This document shows positions 8,342 to 16,161 of a stretch of DNA of 64,000 nt, piece by piece (within the stretch, counting starts at the first letter, position 1; every line of letters begins with the position of its first letter). This DNA is from UBA7672 sp965279085. GTDB taxonomy: Bacteria > Pseudomonadota > Alphaproteobacteria > Caulobacterales > Hyphomonadaceae. The notes under the pieces are model-generated. The model was not told the origin of the DNA. It saw nothing but the letters and a program-made list of their open reading frames with translations, and searched no databases. A program made the position numbers and the translations under genes. The stretch is from assembly GCA_965279085.1 (NCBI GenBank), contig OZ257149.1:620001-684000 (forward strand), written 5' to 3'.

Positions 8342-8830
8342 ATGAAACGCCTTCTCGCCTGCCTCGCGATTGCTTTCTCCGCTCTACCCGCCTCGGCCGA
8401 CACGCTGGCCGATCAGGTGAAAGCGGAGGCAGCACGCCTGCTGGTTCAGGTGAAGGCCGCAGACGCCGCAGCGAAAGCGAGACCCGGAGCCAAACCCGCC
8501 GCCCTCGCGCCCACCCTCGTCGGCGACCTGCAGCGCTTTGGTCTTGTCGCAAGCCGCCTGTCGCTCGAGATCGACCAGCGCGGCGGACCGAAGGACCTGC
8601 GCTGCATCTTCCGCGGCATGGCCGAGGAGACGGACAAGCAACTCAAGGCCACCGCGGCTGCCCCGACAGGAACGGCCCAGTCACAGGCCCTCTCGCGCCT
8701 GTCCCATATGTTGAAGGACGCCGTGCTGATCGCCCCAGCTATCGGCGGAACCCCTGTCGCACAAACGAAAGCCGCCGCGAACGCAACGTCCACGGCGGCC
8801 AACAAATGCGAAGTCGTTCGCGACTATTGA
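8342..8830 (+). CDS. Small exported protein, unknown function
   Basis: This 162-residue protein has a clear Sec signal peptide (MKRLLACLAIAF, cleavage near ASA-DT at residue 20). The mature chain is Ala- and Lys-rich and looks helical, with repeated LADQVKAEAARLL / QVKAADAAAKA patterns that could form a coiled coil. It holds two cysteines far apart (within LRCIF and NKCEV), which might form a disulfide after export. The stop is 26 bases from that of the leftward redoxin gene, so the genes converge. I do not recognise a family. Confidence 0.65.
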   Translation: MKRLLACLAIAFSALPASADTLADQVKAEAARLLVQVKAADAAAKARPGAKPAALAPTLVGDLQRFGLVASRLSLEIDQRGGPKDLRCIFRGMAEETDKQLKATAAAPTGTAQSQALSRLSHMLKDAVLIAPAIGGTPVAQTKAAANATSTAANKCEVVRDY

Positions 8831-8856
8831 TCGTAAGACGCGCTTACGCGCTTCGG

Positions 8857-9492
8857 TCAGTACTTCACGTCGCAACCATAAGGCGGCGTCAGCGCCGGGT
8901 CGGGCGCCTTGCCGGATTTCAGCGACGCCAGCGCAGTCGTGACGTAGTTAGTCGCCTTCGGAACATCGTCCACCTTGTTCGACTTGATGCTGTCGATCGC
9001 GCCATTGTAGGCAATCCTTCCATCTGGCGTGATGATGTACATGTGCGGTGTCGTCTTGGCGCCATAGGCGCGACCCATCGAGCCATCGGGGTCGAGCAGG
9101 ACATGCGTCGGCTTCGCGCCACGGTCCTTCGTCAGCTTGTCGGCTTCGGCCGGAGCGACGTGGCCCTGCGAACCCGGCTTCGACGAAATCACCGAAAGCC
9201 ACACCACGCCATTGTCGGTCGCGGCTGCTTGCGTCTTCTGCATGTTCTGCGAGTTGTAGTGTTTCTGCACGAACGGACAGCCATTGTTGGTCCATTCAAG
9301 GATGACGGTCTTACCCTTGAAGTCGGCCAGCGAGACTTCCTTGCCTGCCGTGTTCACTTCCTTGAAGGCTGGCGCCGCATCGCCCGGAGGCGCCGCGTTC
9401 GCCGTCGACATCACCAGCGCGCCTGCCGTGATCGCCGCAGCGGCGGCCGCGCCGAACATCACCGGCATCCTGTCACGATTGAAAAAGCCCAT
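8857..9492 (-). CDS. Exported redoxin / thioredoxin-fold protein
   Basis: This 211-residue protein has an N-terminal hydrophobic export segment (residues about 8-30, ending STANA) and an AhpC/TSA-type redoxin domain: PGDAAPAFKEVNTAGKEVSLADFKGKTVILEW, then NNGCPFVQKHY. It has one cysteine at the active-site turn (GCPF) instead of CxxC, plus a second near the C-terminus (GCDVKY). It probably works in the periplasm as a peroxidase-like or thiol-linked protein. ATG 9492 is favoured by GGGAG nine bases upstream. It is 48 bases downstream of the DsbD-family gene on the same strand, which suggests that DsbD supplies its electrons (inference). Confidence 0.8.
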   Translation of the reverse strand: MGFFNRDRMPVMFGAAAAAAITAGALVMSTANAAPPGDAAPAFKEVNTAGKEVSLADFKGKTVILEWTNNGCPFVQKHYNSQNMQKTQAAATDNGVVWLSVISSKPGSQGHVAPAEADKLTKDRGAKPTHVLLDPDGSMGRAYGAKTTPHMYIITPDGRIAYNGAIDSIKSNKVDDVPKATNYVTTALASLKSGKAPDPALTPPYGCDVKY

Positions 9493-9540
9493 TCCGCTTC
9501 TCCCGCTTGTCAAACGTTGCGACCCCAAAGTCCCAAGCCG

Positions 9541-11694
9541 TCAGAGCGATCCGGCGGCTTCACGCACCGCCTTCTCGATCATTCCCGCCGTCAGCAGCTG
9601 GTCCAGTTTCACCGGGTCGCCGCCTGATGCCGGATAGACAAGATACAGCGGAACGCCCGGCGCGCCATGCTTCGCGAGCTCGGCGGCAATCACCTTGTCT
9701 TTATTTGTCCAGTCCGCTTCGAGGAAAGCGACGTTCAGATCGGCGAAGGTTTTCTGGACCGAGGCGTCATGCATCGCGCCCTTGTTGAACTGGCAGGTCA
9801 CGCACCAGCGGGCCGTGAAATCGACGAAGATCACCCTGCCCTCTGCACGGAGTTCCTCGACCTTGGCAGGTGACCAGGCATTGGCTGTGACGGCGGCGGC
9901 CTCAGGTTTGGTCGCATTGGCCATGACAGCCGGAGCGATGAACGCCGCGAGGATCAATGCGCCCGCGATAATCTTGCCGGGGAGGCTCTTGCCGATCGTG
10001 TTCGCCAGCCAGATGCCGAAAGCCAGCGCGATGCCACCAGCCAGAACGAAGATCACGCCATCCGTGCCCGCCTGCGCCGCCAGAACCCACAACAGCCAGA
10101 GGACGGTAAGGAACATCGGGAAGGCCAGCGCCTGCTTGAACGTCACCATCCACTTGCCGGGCTTGGGCAGGATCTTCGCGAAGGCGGGCGTGTAGCTCAG
10201 CAGCACGAACGGCGTGGCCATGCCGACACCCAGCATCAGGAACACAGCCATCACGGTCGGTGCCGGCTGGCTCAAGGCCGCGCCCAGCGCGGGCGCGATA
10301 AACGGGCCGACGCAGGGCGCGCCGACGAAGGCCGCCAGCAGGCCAGTGAAAAATGCGCCCGATGTCCCGCCCTTGTCGGCAAGATTGCCGCCAACACTCG
10401 CCAGCGATCCACCGATCTCGAACACGCCGAGCAGGTTGAGACCAACAGCGAACAGCAGCAGCGCGAACAGCGCGGTTACAGGCGGATACTGAAGCTGGAA
10501 GCCAAGACCGGCCTGCTCTCCCGCCGCACGCAGGGCAAGCAGCGTCGCGCCCACTGCAGCAAAGCACACGAGGACGCCGCCGAAATAAGCAAGACCATGC
10601 GCGCGCGAGACCTTTGGATCGTGCGCGGTGTGTACAAGGCTCGCCGCCTTGATGGTCAGCACCGGCAGAACGCACGGCATCAGGTTGAGGATCAGGCCGC
10701 CGACGAAAGCGAAAAGGAGCGTCAGCGCGAGTTCACCGAAGCTCATCGGCGCGACCGGAGGCAGGCTGGCGGTCGGCGGCGGAGGTATCGCTCCCTTGAT
10801 CTCTTCGTTGATGAATTCTTTCTCGGCGACGCCAGCGAGAGCCGCGCCTGGAGCAGCCGTAATCTCCCAACCCTTCAGCGTGCCATCGGTGGTGGTGATC
10901 GCAACGACGCCGGTAAGCGTCTGGTCGCCGGGCTTGGCGAAATCGGAGGCGGTCACTTCGATCGAGACGCCATCAGGGCCAGTCTTCACGACCTGCTTCG
11001 CTGCGTGAACGATCTCGTGGCCATCCGGGAAGAAGCGGATGTTCTTGCCGTCCACCGCAGCAGCAGCCACCGCGGGATCGGCCACGCCGATCCGGAAGCC
11101 TGTGGGCGTACGCTCGATGGCGGCCTTGCCCGTCAGCGCGACGGGCAGCTTGGCGAGTGCGGAAACGATGGTCGAACTGCCATCATTGTCGGTCTGCAGG
11201 GATGCAGCGACAGGAAGGCTGATCGACAGGTTGACCGCTTCGGGAATGCAGATGTCGGCGCAGATCAGGTAGTCGAACGTGCCGCCGATGGTGATCGTCG
11301 TGCCCGGCTTCACCTCTGGCCCGACCTTGATATCGAACGGCAGGACGACCTGATGCTCGTAGCCGTAGTTCATTAGCGTCGCGAGCGGGATGGCATGCGG
11401 CGTCGGGAAACGGAAATCGCCAAAGGTGACGCCCGGCTGCGCTGTCCACGTCACGGTAGGCGGCAGCCCACTGTCGCCGGCGTTGCGCCAGTAGACATGC
11501 CACTTGTCCGCAAGGTCGAGCTTCAAGGCGCCGAGGAAACTGTCGTCCGGCGTGGTGACTGAGCGTTCGAGGACGAGTGTGGCGTCGGCGTGGTCGCTCT
11601 TGCCGGTTGCCTGCGCATGCGCCGGAGCGGCAAGCGTAACGGCCGACAGCAGGGCCGCCAGCCAGAGTATCGCTCGCGAGAAGAATGCCTGCAC
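9541..11694 (-). CDS. dsbD: DsbD/ScsB-family transmembrane thiol:disulfide interchange protein
   Basis: This 717-residue inner-membrane protein moves electrons from cytoplasmic thioredoxin to the periplasm. In order it has a signal peptide (ending AHAQA), a periplasmic N-terminal beta domain of the ScsB-like type with a cysteine pair (LICADICIP), eight or so membrane segments with the redox cysteines in NLMPCVLPV and GAPCVGPF, and a C-terminal thioredoxin domain with WCVTC. I prefer GTG 11694 because GAGG lies seven bases before it; an in-frame TTG lies at 11712. The redoxin gene follows directly and SapC lies upstream on the same strand. Confidence 0.9.
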   Translation of the reverse strand: MQAFFSRAILWLAALLSAVTLAAPAHAQATGKSDHADATLVLERSVTTPDDSFLGALKLDLADKWHVYWRNAGDSGLPPTVTWTAQPGVTFGDFRFPTPHAIPLATLMNYGYEHQVVLPFDIKVGPEVKPGTTITIGGTFDYLICADICIPEAVNLSISLPVAASLQTDNDGSSTIVSALAKLPVALTGKAAIERTPTGFRIGVADPAVAAAAVDGKNIRFFPDGHEIVHAAKQVVKTGPDGVSIEVTASDFAKPGDQTLTGVVAITTTDGTLKGWEITAAPGAALAGVAEKEFINEEIKGAIPPPPTASLPPVAPMSFGELALTLLFAFVGGLILNLMPCVLPVLTIKAASLVHTAHDPKVSRAHGLAYFGGVLVCFAAVGATLLALRAAGEQAGLGFQLQYPPVTALFALLLFAVGLNLLGVFEIGGSLASVGGNLADKGGTSGAFFTGLLAAFVGAPCVGPFIAPALGAALSQPAPTVMAVFLMLGVGMATPFVLLSYTPAFAKILPKPGKWMVTFKQALAFPMFLTVLWLLWVLAAQAGTDGVIFVLAGGIALAFGIWLANTIGKSLPGKIIAGALILAAFIAPAVMANATKPEAAAVTANAWSPAKVEELRAEGRVIFVDFTARWCVTCQFNKGAMHDASVQKTFADLNVAFLEADWTNKDKVIAAELAKHGAPGVPLYLVYPASGGDPVKLDQLLTAGMIEKAVREAAGSL

Positions 11695-11827
11695 GCCTGG
11701 GCCTCGATTCAAACCAGCCCGTGGCCGGCGATCCGGTGTTACCGGCAGGAGGTAAGGCCGCGACCGGGGAGAGGTCCAGACCCCTCCCCGTAACGTGAGA
11801 CGCGGTGTTTCGCCTATGACGTAGGCG

Positions 11828-12613
11828 TTAGTTGGCCGTCGGGCCCGACAGACGGCGCATCGTGCGCTGGATGACGCGCTGCCAGTTCATCAGCGACACC
11901 ATGTGGGCGTAGATCGCCGCGAGGGCACCCGTGTTGCGAATGTCGGAGAACTTGCCGTCCGGAAGGGCGTTGAGACCCTCTTCGGAGATCGCCCAGTAAT
12001 CGGCGATCTTCTGGGTCTCGCCGGCATTCCCCTGCGCATCGCGGGGAGTAAAGGCGACGGACTTCTGTTCAAACAGCGAAGCCTTGTCGAGCATCTCGAC
12101 GAACTCGACCGTGGCGCGGCGCTGGCGTTCGAATTCCTTGCAGAACTCGATCGCGTCCTGCGTGAACTTCGAGGCGACTTCGCCGTCGAAGAATTTCACG
12201 TCCGGCGTGTTCGAAACCATCTGGGCTTCGGTGTCGACGCACAGGAGCAGCTTGTCGCTCTTGGGGTCGGACGCAAACACGAACGGATAGCGGCGGGCGA
12301 AGGCCGGCAGGTAGGTGTCCGGGTCAGGCTGACCGTTGGCGTCGACGTACTCGTTCTCGTTCTGGCGAACGCCCATCACGGCGACCGGGGTCTTGTCCGC
12401 GCCGACGAAGATGATCGGATAGCAGGTGGCGGCGACGCCGAATTCGCTCACGGTGATCGGCACGGCGTGGGCCGTGCGAAGGAAGGAAAACGGGGATGCA
12501 ATCTGCTTGACGCCGAGATTCCTGTGCTTCTCCAGGGAAAGCGGTTCAGGCTTCCTGTAGAACATGACCTGGCCGGTCAGTTCCGGTTGGCCGCCTGGGG
12601 CTGGAGTACTCAT
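11828..12613 (-). CDS. SapC family protein
   Basis: This 261-residue protein matches the SapC family, named from S-layer loci of Gram-negative bacteria; its biochemical role is not settled. Recognisable segments are FLRTAHAVPITVSEFGVAA near residue 45, and the later FARRYPFVF and ALAAIYAHMVSLMNWQ. There is no signal peptide. The start ATG has AGGAG seven bases upstream. It lies 134 bases before the DsbD-family gene on the same strand and is divergent from the DUF885 lipoprotein. SapC homologues are common in Caulobacterales and Hyphomonadaceae, also outside S-layer loci. Confidence 0.85.
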   Translation of the reverse strand: MSTPAPGGQPELTGQVMFYRKPEPLSLEKHRNLGVKQIASPFSFLRTAHAVPITVSEFGVAATCYPIIFVGADKTPVAVMGVRQNENEYVDANGQPDPDTYLPAFARRYPFVFASDPKSDKLLLCVDTEAQMVSNTPDVKFFDGEVASKFTQDAIEFCKEFERQRRATVEFVEMLDKASLFEQKSVAFTPRDAQGNAGETQKIADYWAISEEGLNALPDGKFSDIRNTGALAAIYAHMVSLMNWQRVIQRTMRRLSGPTAN

Positions 12614-12685
12614 TAACTAGCTCCTGACTTGATGCTGGGCGGTCCTTATCGGAAAACTCTGGCTGCCTCAACCAAAGCGAATCAT

Positions 12686-14566
12686 ATGGCTGCGCTGGAC
12701 TGGAAATCTCCCGTCAGAACCCCGTTTTTGGGGCTCGCGGGCGGTATTGCCGCTGCGATCCTTGCGGCATGTTCACCTTCACAGGTCAGCGCTGACCCGC
12801 AGCTGGCGGCGCTGGTCCAGAAATTCAGCCATTCCGAGTCGGGCCGCCTGCCCGAGGAAGCGGACATGCTGGGGCTGTCGAAGGAGGTCTTCGGGCGGGC
12901 CTATGGCGACCTGCTGGATGACCGGTCGATGGCGCAGGCCGAGCGCGTACGGACGACGCGGCTGGATTTCCTGCGCCAGTTCGAATTGCTCGATCGCGCC
13001 GCCCTCAGCCGTGATGCGCTACGCACCTACGACACACTGGTCACCAATCTTCGCGCGGCCGTGACGGTCGAGGCGCATGGGCATGGCGCGACCGGACTGG
13101 GATGGGCGAGCCCCTACCTGATCACCTTCGCGGACGGGGCCTACACGGACCTCGTCAAGTTCATGACGCTTCACGCGCCGGTGCGGTCGCGCGCGGATGC
13201 GGAGTCGTGGCTGAAGCGGCTTGGTCAGATGGACGAGGCCATGCGCGATGAGCGGCGCAGGTTCGAGGTGGATATCGCGGCCGGCGCGATCCCTCCCCGC
13301 TCCGTCCTGCAGCGCACGATCGACCGGGCAAAGAAGCTGACGCCGGTTTACGCGGCCGAACACCCCCTGGTCCTCTACTTCACAGAAGCTCTCGCCCAGA
13401 TCCCGGATCTCCCGGAAGATGAGATGACGAAGCTGATCAAGCAGGCCCGGGAACAAGTAGGAGGACCACTGAAGGAAGAATACCAGGCGCTGACGAAGCT
13501 TCTCGAATCCTCACTGGCGAAGGCGCCGGCCGAGCCGGGCGTCTGGAAGCTGCAAGATGGCGAGGCGTATTATCGCGACGCGCTGAAGCTCTACACGACC
13601 AACGACATGTCGGCGAAGCAGCTGCACGATGCGGGGCTGAAGCTGGTGGAGCAGATCAGCGCGCAGATCGAGCCGATGCTGGCGGAGATGGGACAGGTCG
13701 AGGGCACGGTCGGCGGACGGCTGCGAACGCTGGCGGTGGATCCTGCTTATTTGTTTCCGGATACACCGGAGGGCCGTGTGGCGCTGATGGAGTCGCTGCG
13801 CGAGCGGATCAAGTGGGCGGAAACGGCTATGGGGCGGATGATCATCGTCGGCCCCAAAGGCAAGGTGGAAGTGCGTGAAGCGCCGCGTATTTCGCAGGAT
13901 ACGGCGCCGGGGGCCTATTACCGGTCGCAATCGCTGGATGGCGCACGGCCGGCGACATACAACATCAACCTGCGGTCGACGCTGGATTTCCCGACATGGA
14001 CGCTGCCGACGCTGACCTTCCATGAGGCGGTTCCGGGGCATCACATCCAGGCTGGCCTTGCGCGCGAACGGCCAGACCAGCCGACTGTGAACTACCTGAT
14101 CTCGCAGCCAGCCTTCAGCGAAGGCTGGGCGACTTACGCGGAAGATCTCGCGGACGAGATGGGGGCCTATCAGACCGACAAGATTGCGCGGCTGGGTTAT
14201 CTTCAATCGTTGCTGTTCCGGGCCGCGAGGCTGGTGGTGGATACGGGAATCCATTCGCAGAAATGGACGCGGGCGGAGGCGGTCGCTTATCTCGAAAACA
14301 CGACGGGGCTCGCGCGGTCGGAAGTCGAGTTCGAGGTTGATCGCTATTCGATCTGGCCCGGACAGGCCTGCGCTTACATGACTGGGCGGGAAACGATCAG
14401 GCGGTTGAGGACGAATGCCCAGCAGCAATTGAAGCAGGCTTTCGACATAAAGGCATTCCACCAGGCGATCCTTGGGCCTGGCCCGCGCCCGCTTCCGGTT
14501 CTGGAGCAGGACATTGCGGACTGGATCATTTCGCAAAAGCCGCAGCCAGCGAAGAAGCCAAACTAA
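12686..14566 (+). CDS. DUF885 family metallopeptidase-like lipoprotein
   Basis: This protein of about 626 residues starts with a lipoprotein signal (hydrophobic stretch ending LAAC, Cys near residue 30). The rest matches DUF885: the zinc-site signature FHEAVPGHHIQ and, downstream, SEGWATYAEDL, which supplies the third ligand and resembles gluzincin peptidases. DUF885 proteins are presumed peptidases; the substrate is unknown. I place the start at ATG 12686 so that the lipobox has a normal distance. In-frame TTG and ATG codons at 12629 and 12632 would extend it. A GC-rich hairpin terminator follows directly. Confidence 0.85.
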   Translation: MAALDWKSPVRTPFLGLAGGIAAAILAACSPSQVSADPQLAALVQKFSHSESGRLPEEADMLGLSKEVFGRAYGDLLDDRSMAQAERVRTTRLDFLRQFELLDRAALSRDALRTYDTLVTNLRAAVTVEAHGHGATGLGWASPYLITFADGAYTDLVKFMTLHAPVRSRADAESWLKRLGQMDEAMRDERRRFEVDIAAGAIPPRSVLQRTIDRAKKLTPVYAAEHPLVLYFTEALAQIPDLPEDEMTKLIKQAREQVGGPLKEEYQALTKLLESSLAKAPAEPGVWKLQDGEAYYRDALKLYTTNDMSAKQLHDAGLKLVEQISAQIEPMLAEMGQVEGTVGGRLRTLAVDPAYLFPDTPEGRVALMESLRERIKWAETAMGRMIIVGPKGKVEVREAPRISQDTAPGAYYRSQSLDGARPATYNINLRSTLDFPTWTLPTLTFHEAVPGHHIQAGLARERPDQPTVNYLISQPAFSEGWATYAEDLADEMGAYQTDKIARLGYLQSLLFRAARLVVDTGIHSQKWTRAEAVAYLENTTGLARSEVEFEVDRYSIWPGQACAYMTGRETIRRLRTNAQQQLKQAFDIKAFHQAILGPGPRPLPVLEQDIADWIISQKPQPAKKPN

Positions 14567-14588
14567 AAACAGGCCCCAAAAAACAGAC

Positions 14589-14616
14589 CGGGCCCGCGGA
14601 TCATTCCGCGGGCCCG
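14589..14616 (+). terminator. Terminator after the DUF885 lipoprotein gene
   Basis: Perfect 12-bp stem CGGGCCCGCGGA / TCCGCGGGCCCG with a TCAT loop, 22 bases after the stop, followed by CTTCCCGTTCCTTC. Read leftward it is followed by GTCTGTTTTTTGGGG, so it may also serve the leftward gene at 14681 as a bidirectional terminator. Confidence 0.75.
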
Positions 14617-14680
14617 CTTCCCGTTCCTTCTGGCGCGCCCAAGGGCGGAGACTCCCTGCCGCGCCGGTGACGAGGTTCTG

Positions 14681-15043
14681 TTAGGCAGCCATCAGTTCGG
14701 GCTCGCGCGCCAATTCGCTGCCGGATGCGAAGACCGGATCGAGGCCGGTGGCCAGATCGGCGGCTTCGGCGCGGCGTGATTTCACGTCGGCGTTGCGGCG
14801 GATGAAGATGGCCGTGGCGCCGTAGCGGCGCGCTTCGCGCCAGCGCCAGAAGGTGGCGACATCGCCCTCCACTCCGCCCTGGTCGGCGACGCGGATGACG
14901 CGCCATGACTTGCCCTCGGGCGCCGCGAAGAGGACGACGCCGGCGACCTTCGCCCAGTCCTGCTCGGCGCCGAATTGTTCGAACCTGTAAGAGGCACCGT
15001 TAGCGCCACAGAAGTTGACGTACCCGTTGTTTGCCCACGCCAT
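14681..15043 (-). CDS. Conserved-looking small protein, unknown function
   Basis: This 120-residue protein begins MAWANNGYVNF and has no signal peptide or membrane segment. It is rich in Arg and Ala, with a FWRWREARRYG patch and a helical C-terminal tail. ATG 15043 is supported by GGAGC about ten bases upstream; the frame is open further but that part translates to noise. It converges on the DUF885 gene and shares its terminator region. I do not recognise the family. Coding statistics look normal for the neighbourhood. Confidence 0.6.
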   Translation of the reverse strand: MAWANNGYVNFCGANGASYRFEQFGAEQDWAKVAGVVLFAAPEGKSWRVIRVADQGGVEGDVATFWRWREARRYGATAIFIRRNADVKSRRAEAADLATGLDPVFASGSELAREPELMAA

Positions 15044-15188
15044 GTTCTTGCTCCGTTCTTGTTCTCTGTTGTGTTCTCTTTTTGTGCTTTTCGCAAGCGG
15101 GTGGGCGGAAGTTTTTCGTAAACAGCGCGGTAAGGATTGTGGCAAAGGCGCGTGGGCGCGTTCTCGCGGGTTGAGCCTGCGAGGTGAG

Positions 15189-15794
15189 CTAGCTGGAAAT
15201 CGGAGCAAGCTGAGACGGCGGTCCGCGCGCGAGCGCGCAGCCCCCTCCGTCTCGGCGCGAAGACGCGCCGATCCACCTCCCCCGCCTACGGCGATGGAGG
15301 ACTTCAAGGTGTTGCGCGTCCTCCACCACGCATTGCGTGGGGGAGGTGGATTGCAGCGAAGCTGCAAGACGGAGGGGGAGCGATGCGAGGGGATTGTCCG
15401 CTTCGCGGCGGAGCTTGATGGCGCGCAGATGCGCTAGGCGCTCGGCGTCATCGAAGCGGCGGGCGAGTTGCACGAAGCGGCGCCAGCAGGCGGCGGCTGT
15501 GCGATCGGAATGGTGCGGGAGGATGGTCGGACGCCAGGTGCGGGTACGATGCGGGATGCCTGCGATCTCGCAGGCGCGCAGATGGATCATGAGATCGAGC
15601 TTGGCGTGGGCGTCCATGAGGGCGGCGGAGACCTGCATGCAGTTGGCGGGATCTTCGTCCAGCCAGTCGAGCCCCTCGGGGTTCTCGAAGAAGGCGATCG
15701 CTTCGTTGAGAATGTCGACGAGGTTCGTCTCCACCGCCATGGCTGGGCGGAGAGTCCAGAGTATCCAGAGGATGATCTGCGACAGCTCATACAT
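15189..15794 (-). CDS. Hypothetical protein with a repeat-derived C-terminal tail
   Basis: The frame from ATG 15794 gives 201 residues. The first 145 or so look protein-like: MYELSQIILWILWTL, then ETNLVDILNEAIAFFENPEG, a Cys-containing helical stretch around ANCMQVSAALMDAHAKLDLM, and a basic region. From about residue 146 the frame enters the palindromic repeat pair at 15241-15378 and the translation becomes low-complexity and Arg-rich, so the original C-terminus was probably replaced. No Shine-Dalgarno is present, but TATACT sits 8 bases upstream of the ATG, suggesting a leaderless mRNA. A later start at 15740 is possible. I do not recognise a family. Confidence 0.5.
   Translation of the reverse strand: MYELSQIILWILWTLRPAMAVETNLVDILNEAIAFFENPEGLDWLDEDPANCMQVSAALMDAHAKLDLMIHLRACEIAGIPHRTRTWRPTILPHHSDRTAAACWRRFVQLARRFDDAERLAHLRAIKLRREADNPLASLPLRLAASLQSTSPTQCVVEDAQHLEVLHRRRRGRWIGASSRRDGGGCALARGPPSQLAPISS
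15241..15300 (+). repeat. Palindromic intergenic repeat, copy A
   Basis: The unit begins CCCCCTCCGTCT, then an internal hairpin (CGGCGCG-AAGA-CGCGCCG), then ATCCACCTCCCCC, and ends in GGAGGA. It is in the same orientation as copy C and opposite to copies B and D. It lies inside the 3' part of the leftward frame 15189-15794. Confidence 0.85.
15320..15378 (-). repeat. Palindromic intergenic repeat, copy B (inverted to A)
   Basis: The reverse complement starts CCCCCTCCGTCT, has an internal hairpin TTGCAGC/GCTGCAA and continues ATCCACCTCCCCC to GGAGGA. It is 19 bases from copy A, in the opposite direction, so A and B together form one large inverted repeat. Confidence 0.85.
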
Positions 15795-15801
15795 GCGAGG
15801 C

Positions 15802-15807
15802 AGTATA
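15802..15807 (-). promoter_or_regulatory. Possible -10 box for a leaderless transcript
   Basis: Read leftward, TATACT occupies 15807-15802, eight bases before ATG 15794, so transcription would start at or next to the start codon. There is no recognisable -35 at 17 bases, and one copy of the 22-base direct repeat (15837-15859) lies just upstream, as expected for activator-dependent control. Confidence 0.35.
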
Positions 15808-15836
15808 CGGCCGGCCGGGAGGCATGCGGGATTGAA

Positions 15837-15936
15837 ACAGCTGCGTCCTACAGTTTGAGTGGCTAGCTCGCTGAATTCAGGCGGGATGTTTTTCCGGCGT
15901 CCTACAGTCTGGATACAGCTGTTTCCTACAGTTGAG
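15837..15936. promoter_or_regulatory. Direct-repeat operator-like array (two full copies plus a partial)
   Basis: ACAGCTGCGTCCTACAGTTT at 15837-15856 and ACAGCTGTTTCCTACAGTTG at 15915-15934 are near-identical and 78 bases apart. A partial copy (GCGTCCTACAGT) lies at 15897-15908. Each full copy has a CAGCTG palindrome centre beside TCCTACAGT. The array lies immediately upstream of the putative leaderless gene 15189-15794, so a regulator binding site is the simplest reading. Confidence 0.5.
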
Positions 15937-15940
15937 GCTG

Positions 15941-16000
15941 CCCCCACCGTCTCGCAGCTTCGCTGCGATCCACCTCCCCCGCGCTTCGCACGGGGGAGGA
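15941..16000 (+). repeat. Palindromic intergenic repeat, copy C
   Basis: Starts CCCCCACCGTCT, internal hairpin CGCAGC-TTC-GCTGCG, then ATCCACCTCCCCC and a second hairpin, ending in GGAGGA. Same family and orientation as copy A. Confidence 0.85.
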
Positions 16001-16030
16001 AAAACACCGCGCCCGTTTAACGTCCAGATT

Positions 16031-16087
16031 TCCTCCCTCGCCGAAGGCGGGGGAGGTGGATCGGCGCGGAGCGCCGAGACGGTGGGG
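16031..16087 (-). repeat. Palindromic intergenic repeat, copy D (inverted to C)
   Basis: The reverse complement starts CCCCCACCGTCT, has an internal CGGCGC/GCGCCG hairpin and ATCCACCTCCCCC, and ends in GGAGGA. It is 30 bases from copy C in the opposite direction, repeating the tail-to-tail layout of A and B. Confidence 0.85.
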
Positions 16088-16113
16088 GCTTGCGGCGGCT
16101 TGCCACAAACAAA

Positions 16114-16141
16114 AAGGCCCGGCTGTTTGCAGCCGGGCCTT
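16114..16141 (-). terminator. lon intrinsic terminator
   Basis: Perfect 11-bp stem AAGGCCCGGCT / AGCCGGGCCTT with a 6-base loop. Read leftward it is followed by TTTGTTTG. It lies 20 bases beyond the lon stop. Confidence 0.85.
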
Positions 16142-16161
16142 CTGTTTCAGTCAGCTCGCGC

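Larger units (their letters stand above)
15795..16161. other. Gene-free region with operator-like repeats, repeat copies C and D, and the lon terminator
   Basis: No supported coding frame lies between the hypothetical gene and the lon stop. The stretch contains the direct repeats at 15837-15936, the inverted palindromic repeat pair 15941-16087 and the lon terminator 16114-16141. Frames crossing it translate to repeat-derived sequence. Confidence 0.7.

Noticed and set aside
11766..11789. GC-rich inverted repeat between SapC and DsbD genes as terminator
   Set aside because: The arms have a mismatch and leave only a 2-base loop, and no T-tract follows in the direction of transcription.
15189..16087. 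CRISPR array
   Set aside because: Repeats here are inverted pairs with hairpins, not regularly spaced direct repeats with unique spacers, and no cas gene is present.
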